DNA from: Acidobacteriota bacterium
GTDB taxonomy: Bacteria > Acidobacteriota > Vicinamibacteria > Vicinamibacterales > 2-12-FULL-66-21
Assembly: GCA_013697225.1 (NCBI GenBank)
Contig: JACCXG010000367.1
Coordinates: 1 to 5,231, forward strand
Reading direction: 5' to 3'
Length of the DNA stretch: 5,231 nucleotides
Below are positions 1 through 5,231 of this stretch, piece by piece. Within the stretch, counting starts at the first letter, position 1; every line of letters begins with the position of its first letter. Under the pieces are notes generated by a model. It was not told where the DNA came from, ran no database searches, and saw only the letters and a list, made by a program, of their open reading frames with translations. The translations under genes were made by a program, and so were the position numbers.

Positions 1-838
1 AGAGGTCGACATTGCACCGTTCGGCAATGCGCACGCTGTTGGCGAGCGCCTGCGGAAAGTCCTTGAAGACCACCGCCATCTCGGCCGCTGTCTTCAGATA
101 GAACTGATCCCCGTGATATTTCAGCCGCTCCTTGTCGTTGACGGTCTTTCCGGTGCCGATGCAAAGCAGGATGTCGTGCGGCTTGAAATCGGAATTCTGC
201 AGGTAGTGCACGTCGTTGGTGACCACCAGGTCGAGCCCGAGATCCGAAGCGATCGGCTGCAGGCCCACGTTGACCACCTGCTGCTCGTCGATCCCCTGAT
301 ACTGCATCTCGAGAAAGAAATTGCCCGGCCCGAGGATGTCGCGGTACGCGGCCGCCGCCTGCAGCGCCTTGTGCCCCTGCTCGGTGCGGATGCCGGTCGC
401 CACCTCTCCTTTGAGGCAGCTGCTCAACCCGATCAGGCCGCTCGCGTGCCGCGCCAGCAGATCCTTGTCGATTCGCGGCTTGTAGTAGAAGCCCTCGGTG
501 TAGCCGGCGGAGACCAGCTTGATCAGGTTGTGGTATCCCTCTTTCGTTTCCGCCAGCAGCACGAGATGGTTGGCGGTCTCTCCAGGGGTGCCGCTCTTCG
601 TCCGGCGATCGCCAGGGGCGACATACACCTCGCACCCGAGGATCGGGTTGATGCCACGCTTGCGTGCCGCGTCGTGGAAGACAACCGACGAGAACATGTT
701 GCCGTGCTCGGTAATCGCCATCGCCGGCATGTTCAGCTGCACTGCCCGGTCGAGCAGTTCCTCGATCCGGCACGCGCCGTCGAGCAGCGAGTACTCCGAA
801 TGAAGGTGAAGATGGACGAAGTCGGTGCCTGTGCTCAT
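1..838 (-). CDS. dnaE: DNA polymerase III subunit alpha, N-terminal part (PHP domain); 3' end lies beyond the window
   Basis: Catalytic subunit of the replicative DNA polymerase; only the first 279 residues are present (the family is usually about 1,100-1,200). The frame was read by reverse-complementing from ATG 838-836 and is open to the window edge. It starts MSTGTDFVHLHLHSEYSLLDG, the classic DnaE opening. PHP-domain motifs follow in order: HLHLHS (residues 9-14), D20, TEHGNMF (43-49), GCEVYVAP (68-75), NHLVLL (90-95), SCLKGE (140-145) and TNDVHY (207-212). HDILLCIGTGKT (about 221-232) is typical of DnaE1-type alpha subunits. All nine PHP metal-ligand positions appear filled, unlike E. 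coli DnaE. The ATG overlaps the guaA stop (ATGA); upstream there is only a weak GAGTGGGA, so expression probably depends on termination-reinitiation after guaA. The identity is secure; the polymerase, beta-binding and OB domains cannot be seen. Confidence 0.97.
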   Translation of the reverse strand, partial: MSTGTDFVHLHLHSEYSLLDGACRIEELLDRAVQLNMPAMAITEHGNMFSSVVFHDAARKRGINPILGCEVYVAPGDRRTKSGTPGETANHLVLLAETKEGYHNLIKLVSAGYTEGFYYKPRIDKDLLARHASGLIGLSSCLKGEVATGIRTEQGHKALQAAAAYRDILGPGNFFLEMQYQGIDEQQVVNVGLQPIASDLGLDLVVTNDVHYLQNSDFKPHDILLCIGTGKTVNDKERLKYHGDQFYLKTAAEMAVVFKDFPQALANSVRIAERCNVDL

Positions 839-2370
839 TCCCACTCGATTGTCGACGGCGGCTTGGAGCTGATGTCGTACACGACGCGGTTGATCCCCTT
901 CACCTCGTTCACGATCCGCGACGATATCGCGGCGAGCAGATCGTGCGGCAGCCTGGCCCAGTCGGCCGTCATCCCGTCCCTGCTCTCCACCGCACGCAGC
1001 GCGATCGTGTACTCGTACGTGCGTGCATCTCCCATGACGCCCACGCTCTGAACGGGCAGCAGCACCGCGAACGACTGCCACAGCGTCCGGTACCATCCCG
1101 CCCGCTTCACCTCCTGCGCCACGATGTGATCCGCCTTGCGCACGAGGTTCAGCCGCGACGCGGTGACCTCTCCCAGGATCCGGACCGCAAGGCCGGGGCC
1201 GGGAAACGGCTGCCGCCACACGAACTCGTCGTCCAGGCCCAGCTCCCCGCCCACGGCCCGCACTTCGTCCTTGAACAGCGCGCGCAGCGGCTCGACCAGC
1301 CTGAAGCGCATGCGCTCGGGAAGCCCTCCGACATTGTGGTGGCTCTTGATCACGTGGGAGGGCCCGATGACCGAGACGCTCTCGATGACGTCCGGATACA
1401 GCGTCCCCTGCGCCAGGAAGTCGAACGTCCCGAGCTTGCCTGCCTCCGCCTCGAACACGTCGATGAACGCCGACCCGATGATCTTCCGCTTCTGCTCCGG
1501 GTCGATGATCCCCGCCAGCCGCGTGAGGAACAGATCGGCGGCGTCGACGAACACGAGCGGGAGCTTCAGCCGCTCGAACCGCGCCCTGATCTGCTCCGCT
1601 TCATCCTGCCGCATCACCCCGTTGTCGACGAAGATGCAGGTCAGGCGATCGCCGATGGCCCGGTGGATGAGGACCGCGGCGACCGTCGAATCCACGCCGC
1701 CGCTCAACCCGCACACCACGCTCCCCTCGCCCACCTGCCCGCGGACCCGTTCTGTGGCCTCTTTCACGAACGAGGCCATCGTCCAGTCCCCCGTACAGCC
1801 GCACACATCGAAGGCAAAGTTCCGGAGGATGTCCGTGCCGTGATCGGTATGTGCCACCTCCGGGTGGAACAACAGCGCGTACATTCTGCGATCCGGTGCG
1901 GCCATGGCCGCAACAGGCGCGTTGGCGCTGGTGGCCGTCACGGCAAAGCCGGGAGGAGGCGCCGCCACCAGGTCTCCGTGGCTTGCCCAGACGCGGAGCT
2001 CTTCAGGAATGGACTGGAAAAGCGGCGCTCCCGGCGTAATCCGGATCGTGGCGAGCCCGAACTCCCGATGCGGCGCCGGCGCGACCTCTCCCCCGAGCGC
2101 TGCCGTCATCAGCTGCATCCCGTAACAGATGCCGAGGACCGGCACGCCCGCCTCGAACACACCCGGTTCACAGTGCGGCGCCCCGGCGTCCGACACGCTG
2201 GTCGGGCCGCCCGAGAGGATCACCCCAGCGGGCCCGCGCCGGCGGATCTCGTCAGCCGGCGTATCGAAGGGGAGGATTTCCGAGTACACCGACAGCTCCC
2301 GCAGCCGCCGGGCAATCAACTGGGTGAGCTGGGAGCCGAAATCGAGAACGATGATGGTTTGGTGAGACAC
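835..2370 (-). CDS. guaA: Glutamine-hydrolysing GMP synthase
   Basis: Makes GMP from XMP, ATP and glutamine in the cytoplasm, the last step of de novo guanine nucleotide synthesis. At 511 residues it matches the family length. The class I amidotransferase domain has LDFGSQ (9-14), SGGP (53-56), nucleophile Cys82 in GICYGMQ, and His169/Glu171 in FHPEV, giving a complete triad. The ATP pyrophosphatase domain has the P-loop SGGVDS (223-228), then DNGVMR (249-254), LAQGTLYPDVIES (319-331) and KSHHNVGGLP (342-351). The C-terminal dimerisation/XMP-binding domain has QPFPGPGLAVR (387-397) and ends KPPSTIEWE. The frame stays open upstream to 2613, but GTG 2370 is the best start: it gives (M)SHQTIIVLDFGSQ and lies 22 nt downstream of a TATAAT box. 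No Shine-Dalgarno is visible in the short leader. The stop overlaps the dnaE start (ATGA), making a guaA-dnaE operon. A GTG at 2424 is a less likely alternative start. Confidence 0.97.
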   Translation of the reverse strand: MSHQTIIVLDFGSQLTQLIARRLRELSVYSEILPFDTPADEIRRRGPAGVILSGGPTSVSDAGAPHCEPGVFEAGVPVLGICYGMQLMTAALGGEVAPAPHREFGLATIRITPGAPLFQSIPEELRVWASHGDLVAAPPPGFAVTATSANAPVAAMAAPDRRMYALLFHPEVAHTDHGTDILRNFAFDVCGCTGDWTMASFVKEATERVRGQVGEGSVVCGLSGGVDSTVAAVLIHRAIGDRLTCIFVDNGVMRQDEAEQIRARFERLKLPLVFVDAADLFLTRLAGIIDPEQKRKIIGSAFIDVFEAEAGKLGTFDFLAQGTLYPDVIESVSVIGPSHVIKSHHNVGGLPERMRFRLVEPLRALFKDEVRAVGGELGLDDEFVWRQPFPGPGLAVRILGEVTASRLNLVRKADHIVAQEVKRAGWYRTLWQSFAVLLPVQSVGVMGDARTYEYTIALRAVESRDGMTADWARLPHDLLAAISSRIVNEVKGINRVVYDISSKPPSTIEWE

Positions 2371-2390
2371 GATGATGATCGGGACCGGGC

Positions 2391-2396
2391 TATTAT
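2391..2396 (+). promoter_or_regulatory. Candidate -10 element for the propeller gene (TATTAT), overlapping the guaA -10
   Basis: Read on the plus strand, the same AT island gives TATTAT, one mismatch from consensus. Transcription would then start near 2403, essentially at the GTG start codon 2402, which implies a leaderless mRNA. No -35 is recognisable. The match is weaker than the minus-strand one and rests mainly on position: the propeller gene needs a promoter and only 31 bp separate the two start codons. A promoter inside guaA remains possible. Confidence 0.4.
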
Positions 2397-2397
2397 A
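2392..2397 (-). promoter_or_regulatory. -10 element of the guaA-dnaE promoter (TATAAT)
   Basis: A perfect consensus TATAAT reads on the minus strand from 2397 to 2392, in an otherwise very GC-rich region. A start of transcription about 7 nt downstream, near 2385, would give guaA a leader of only about 15 nt with no Shine-Dalgarno. I see no good -35 at the usual spacing; the best match, TTGTGG, is 23 nt upstream, which is too far. There is also no extended -10 TG. The upstream half of the promoter lies inside the first codons of the divergent propeller gene. Confidence 0.6.
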
Positions 2398-2401
2398 AGG
2401 T

Positions 2402-3574
2402 GTGCATCCCGGGGCGCGAGCCACAATATCTTGTAGGTGTACCGCCCGAACCGTCCCTACACTGCTCCTCGCGTTCCTTGCGCTCCTCGGCGGGTCCCGA
2501 GTCTCGGACGCGCAAGGCCTTCCGGACGCCATGCGCTGGTCGGTCGAACTGGCAGCGCCCCCGGCCGGGGCTCCCCTGGTCACCCCCACCGTGGTGGTGC
2601 TGCCCCTGAGCAACGGGACGATCGCCGGTCACCGCCGTCGCGACGGCCGTCCGGTCTGGACGGCAGAGCTCTCGGCAGAACGACCTCTCGCCGGCGACGA
2701 TCAGCGCGTCTATGTGGCGTCGGGTGGTGCCGTTCATGCCCTGCAGCTGGACTCGGGCGCAGTGGTCTGGCGCACGGATCTGGGCGCGAAGCCGACTGCA
2801 CGGCCGCTCGCGCACGCCGGATGGGTCATCGCGGCCGCCGGAGGGCAACTGTTCGCGCTCCGGGGCACTGACGGCAAGATGATCTGGCGCAGCCCGGTGG
2901 GGCTCGTCGAGGCTCGCCCCGCGCTCGACGGCGATCTCCTCATCGTCTCGATCAAAGAAGGGTGGGTCCGCGCGTTCGACGTGCAGACTGGCGCCTCTCA
3001 ATGGGATTACCACGTCGGGGCGGCTCCCGGCGAGCCCCTGGCCCTCGGCGGCCGCGTGTACGTCGGCACAAGTGACAAGGTGTTTCTGACGCTCCGCGCC
3101 TCCTCCGGCACGCGCGAATCCCGGCGATCCCTGGGTGGCGTACCGCAGGGACAGGCTGCCGCTGACGATCGCCACGTCTACTTTGCCGGCATGGACAATA
3201 TGCTCATTGCCATTCACCGCGCGCACGGGGGAATCGAGTGGCGTCAGGGGCTGAGCTATCGTCCGGCGGGCGGACCGATGCTCGTGGGCGATCGCGTGGT
3301 GGTTCCGGGATATTACGTCTCATCGCTGCCCGCGTTTGCCGCCCGGAATGGCTCGCGGGCGGGCCAGGTCACCTTCCCTGAGCAGCTCGCTGTGCTGCCG
3401 GTGTTCTCGCGGCATGACGATCAGAGATCCGTCGTGATCGGCGTCATCGGCGACCTCACCAACAGGTGGAGCCTGACGATGCTGGAGGCGCTGCTCGTGC
3501 CTGTCGTTCCCCTTGCGCCGCTCACGACTGTACCGGGCGAGCTGGTGCCGCTGCCGTTTTCCCTCGAGCCCTGA
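2402..3574 (+). CDS. Secreted PQQ-like (BamB-like) beta-propeller repeat protein, function unknown
   Basis: A 390-residue protein made of PQQ-like propeller repeats. The recurring core is xAxxxxxGxxxW followed by a short strand: GHRRRDGRPVWTAEL (W86), HALQLDSGAVVWRTDL (W123), FALRGTDGKMIWRSPVG (W162), RAFDVQTGASQWDYHVG (W201), a degenerate copy at about 229-245 lacking Trp, IAIHRAHGGIEWRQGL (W280) and another degenerate copy at about 310-324. Spacing is 37-40 residues, consistent with a propeller of about seven blades. Residues 1-37 look like a signal peptide: Arg-rich start, hydrophobic LLLAFLALLGG (21-31), and an SDA|QG cleavage site after Ala37. There is no lipobox. An in-frame TAA at 2396-2398 bounds the start; GTG 2402 is the only standard start codon before the hydrophobic stretch. 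Such domains serve as assembly scaffolds, sensors or quinoprotein enzymes; no catalytic residues identify an enzyme here. The 3' end overlaps the convergent aminotransferase gene by 53 bp. Confidence 0.88.
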   Translation: MHPGARATISCRCTARTVPTLLLAFLALLGGSRVSDAQGLPDAMRWSVELAAPPAGAPLVTPTVVVLPLSNGTIAGHRRRDGRPVWTAELSAERPLAGDDQRVYVASGGAVHALQLDSGAVVWRTDLGAKPTARPLAHAGWVIAAAGGQLFALRGTDGKMIWRSPVGLVEARPALDGDLLIVSIKEGWVRAFDVQTGASQWDYHVGAAPGEPLALGGRVYVGTSDKVFLTLRASSGTRESRRSLGGVPQGQAAADDRHVYFAGMDNMLIAIHRAHGGIEWRQGLSYRPAGGPMLVGDRVVVPGYYVSSLPAFAARNGSRAGQVTFPEQLAVLPVFSRHDDQRSVVIGVIGDLTNRWSLTMLEALLVPVVPLAPLTTVPGELVPLPFSLEP

Positions 3575-4799
3575 GCGCGTCCAGTTCCCCCCTGACGGTG
3601 AGGGCCAGCCGCGTGGCGCCGGCCCGGATGCGATCCGGCGAGGGTGCGGAAAAAGACAGGCGCACGATGTTCGTGCCGCCGGTGCCGTTCACGAAGAACG
3701 CTTCCCCCGCCACGTAAATCACGCCGTGCCCGACGGCGCGCGGGATCATGCGGTCGGCATCGATCGCCGGCGGCAGCGTGACCCAGAGGAAAAACCCCCC
3801 GCGTGGCTCGGGCCAGCTCACGTCGTCTCCAAGGCCCCGGCGCAGGGCCTCGATCATGACGTCACGCTTGTACCGGTAGTGCCGCCGCAGCAGGGGAAGC
3901 TGGCGCTGGAGCACGCCGCGCCGGCAGGCTTCATAGACGATCCGTTGATCGAGGCTGCCGGTGAGAAGATCCTCTGCCTGCTTGGCCATCTCGAACTTTG
4001 CCGCGAGCGGCCCCGGCGCATCGATCCAGGCCACGCGATAGCCGGGCGCAAGCGTCTTCGAGAAGCTGCTCAGATAGATGACCCGCCCCTCGCGATCGTC
4101 TGCCCGTATCGGACGGACGTCCGCTTCCGTTGCGGAATCCTCGAAGAACAGCTCGCGGTAAGGGTCGTCTTCCAGGATCAGCAGGTTCCGGCGCGACGCC
4201 CAGTCGAGCAGCAGCCGGCGCTTCTCGAGCCCGATCAGGAGCCCCGTCGGGTTCTGGAAGTTCGGGACGACGTACAGCAGTCGGATGCGCCGGTTGTCGC
4301 GGGCCAGCCTTGTCCATACCTCATCGAGATGAGTGAGATCGATCCCGTCCGACTCCTGCTGGACGCCCACCATTTCCGCCTGGACGTTGCGGAATGCGGT
4401 GATGGCGCCGGTATACGTGGGGAGCTCGACAAGTACGACGTCCCCCGGATCGAGGAGCACGCGTGCGACGAGATCGAGGCCCTGCTGGGAGCCCGTCGTG
4501 ATGAGCAGGCGCTCGTGCGAGGTGGCGATCCCGCGGCTTGCCATGATGATTTCAATCGTTTCCAGCAGCGGACGGAAGCCGCGCGTCGGGCCGTACTGGA
4601 GCACCGAGCCGTCGGTCCCGGTCAGCAGCTCGCGGGCGATCTCCTGGAACTCGTACCACGGGAAGGTCTCGGGCGCCGGGTAGCCCGGCGCGAAGGAGAT
4701 GATGTCCTGCTTCTGCGCGAGCACCGTTCCCATGCGGCGGATCGCGGACTCCTGCATACGCGCACCGGCCCGCGAGAGAAATCCCTCATAGTCGATCAT
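3522..4799 (-). CDS. PLP-dependent aminotransferase, class I/II fold (LysN/2-aminoadipate aminotransferase-like)
   Basis: Cytoplasmic fold-type I aminotransferase, 425 residues, which moves an amino group between an amino acid and a 2-oxo acid. Visible motifs: ISFAPGYPAPETFP (34-47, the substrate-specificity loop region in LysN-type enzymes), QYGPTRG (68-74), the cofactor-phosphate loop TTGSQQGLDL (101-110), NFQNPTG (180-186, Asn183), EDDPY (210-214, Asp211/Tyr214), the Schiff-base lysine Lys248 in SSFSKTLAPGYR, and the carboxylate-binding Arg380 in NIVRLSFS. It resembles the catalytic half of MocR regulators but has no N-terminal GntR helix-turn-helix. The likely substrate is a branched, aromatic or aminoadipate-type amino acid, but the sequence does not decide which. 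ATG 4799 is supported by an AGGAG 8 nt upstream and overlaps the preceding membrane-protein stop (ATGA). The last 15 or so residues, rich in Ala, Pro and Arg, are encoded in the overlap with the propeller gene and look dispensable. Confidence 0.93.
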   Translation of the reverse strand: MIDYEGFLSRAGARMQESAIRRMGTVLAQKQDIISFAPGYPAPETFPWYEFQEIARELLTGTDGSVLQYGPTRGFRPLLETIEIIMASRGIATSHERLLITTGSQQGLDLVARVLLDPGDVVLVELPTYTGAITAFRNVQAEMVGVQQESDGIDLTHLDEVWTRLARDNRRIRLLYVVPNFQNPTGLLIGLEKRRLLLDWASRRNLLILEDDPYRELFFEDSATEADVRPIRADDREGRVIYLSSFSKTLAPGYRVAWIDAPGPLAAKFEMAKQAEDLLTGSLDQRIVYEACRRGVLQRQLPLLRRHYRYKRDVMIEALRRGLGDDVSWPEPRGGFFLWVTLPPAIDADRMIPRAVGHGVIYVAGEAFFVNGTGGTNIVRLSFSAPSPDRIRAGATRLALTVRGELDALRARGKTAAAPARPVQS

Positions 4800-5231
4800 G
4801 CGGGTCTCTCCTGGGCAATCCGCCGGGACAGGGCAATCTGCGTCTCACGAAGCCGGAAGTGCCGGTACTGCGTGAGGTAGGCGCCCAGGGCGGCGAGGGC
4901 GAGGTACTGGAACACGAATCCGCGGACGAGCCAGGCCGCAATCTGCAGGGGCAGGACGGCAAGGCCAAGGATCGGGATGAGATTGATCAGGCCGAATCCG
5001 GCAGTGGCCACGACTGACGCGACCGTTGCGATTGCCGCGAGCAGCAGCACGATGCCGAAGATGCCGGCTACCTCCCGCAGGCTGCCGCGCACGAATTCGG
5101 CGGCACGGCCGATGGCCCGCCGCACGCCCAGGTCCTCCACCGCCATCACCATCTGGGTGATCAGATAGAAGAAGTTCACCAGCGTGATCCATACGATCAG
5201 AACGCTCGAGGCCAGGGCCGTCGCCATGCTC
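4796..5231 (-). CDS. Multi-pass membrane protein, C-terminal part (5' end lies beyond the window)
   Basis: An open frame enters from the right edge and stops with TGA at 4798-4796. The first Met visible (5227) need not be the start, since the frame is open above it. Counting from that Met, hydrophobic segments lie at about 5-29, 52-75, 78-98 and 102-119. The hydrophilic part between the first two, VEDLGVRRAIGRAAEFVRGS (30-49), is an amphipathic stretch like the one before the second half of DUF975/DUF4013-type and glycerophosphodiesterase-membrane-domain proteins. The tail (121-143) is basic and probably cytoplasmic. No catalytic motif is visible, and the family assignment is a resemblance only. 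Its stop overlaps the aminotransferase ATG by four bases, so the two are probably in one operon, although a shared function cannot be read from the sequence. Confidence 0.8.
   Translation of the reverse strand, partial: SMATALASSVLIVWITLVNFFYLITQMVMAVEDLGVRRAIGRAAEFVRGSLREVAGIFGIVLLLAAIATVASVVATAGFGLINLIPILGLAVLPLQIAAWLVRGFVFQYLALAALGAYLTQYRHFRLRETQIALSRRIAQERPA
4808..4812 (-). promoter_or_regulatory. Ribosome binding site of the aminotransferase gene (AGGAG)
   Basis: AGGAG reads on the minus strand from 4812 to 4808, eight bases before ATG 4799 and inside the last codons of the upstream membrane-protein gene. It fixes the aminotransferase start at 4799 rather than at the internal Met15 or Met23. 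It also means the gene can be initiated directly as well as by coupling. Confidence 0.75.

Noticed and set aside
113..1051. 312-codon open frame on the plus strand, opposite dnaE and the guaA 3' end
   Set aside because: It crosses the guaA-dnaE junction and has no domain; DnaE motifs are continuous on the minus strand from 838 to the window edge.
943..2436. 497-codon open frame on the plus strand, antisense to guaA
   Set aside because: Its translation is rich in Arg, His, Pro and Asp with no recognisable domain, as expected from the opposite strand of a high-GC gene. guaA on the other strand has every family motif.
2559..2570. Perfect 12-bp palindrome CCCCGGCCGGGG inside the propeller gene
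   Set aside because: It has no loop, T-run or second copy and encodes an Ala/Pro/Gly-rich linker after the signal peptide. It is expected by chance in DNA this GC-rich.
2371..2613. N-terminal extension of GuaA by 81 residues to an ATG at 2613
   Set aside because: The extension has no similarity to GuaA, runs through the TATAAT box and lies opposite the propeller coding sequence. GTG 2370 gives the normal family length and N-terminus.
2393..3226. 277-codon open frame on the minus strand, opposite the propeller gene
   Set aside because: It shows no motif, while the plus strand shows regular Trp-bearing propeller repeats and a signal peptide.
3575..3600. Search for a terminator hairpin just past the propeller stop
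   Set aside because: No stem-loop with a T-run is visible, and the region is aminotransferase coding sequence on the other strand.
3513..4880. 455-codon open frame on the plus strand, antisense to the aminotransferase
   Set aside because: It has no domain, a biased composition and no ribosome binding site. The minus-strand aminotransferase explains the region fully.

Overview
This is a compact, high-GC bacterial chromosome segment with housekeeping character. It carries five protein-coding genes, two of them cut by the window edges. I see no RNA genes, mobile elements, CRISPR arrays or long repeats. The GC-rich codon use and the mix of genes (a DnaE with TEHGNMF and TGKT motifs, a GuaA, a secreted PQQ-like propeller and a LysN-like aminotransferase) would fit an Acidobacteriota-type or similar high-GC Gram-negative organism. 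That placement is an inference with low confidence, because no marker here settles it.

Left block, minus strand: guaA (GMP synthase, 2370 down to 835) is followed by dnaE (DNA polymerase III alpha, from 838 and running off the left edge). The guaA stop and dnaE start share the four bases ATGA, so the two are very probably co-transcribed and translationally coupled. One makes the GMP that becomes GTP and dGTP, and the other is the replicative polymerase that uses dGTP.

Middle, plus strand: a secreted beta-propeller protein of unknown role (2402-3574) diverges from guaA. Only 31 bp separate the two start codons. That gap contains one AT-rich island that reads as a -10 element on both strands (TATAAT on minus, TATTAT on plus), which suggests one bidirectional promoter and a leaderless or nearly leaderless mRNA on the plus side.

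Right block, minus strand: a multi-pass membrane protein (entering from the right edge, stop at 4796) overlaps the start of a PLP-dependent aminotransferase (4799-3522) by ATGA, with a good Shine-Dalgarno inside the upstream gene. The aminotransferase converges on the propeller gene and their coding ends overlap by 53 bp, so there is no room for a conventional intergenic terminator.

The whole window is coding except the 31-bp promoter gap. Very long open frames lie antisense to guaA and the aminotransferase, but they are byproducts of high GC. I find no evidence of a new multi-gene system. The points most worth a second look are the shared promoter, the two ATGA couplings, the apparently intact metal site of the DnaE PHP domain and the convergent coding overlap.
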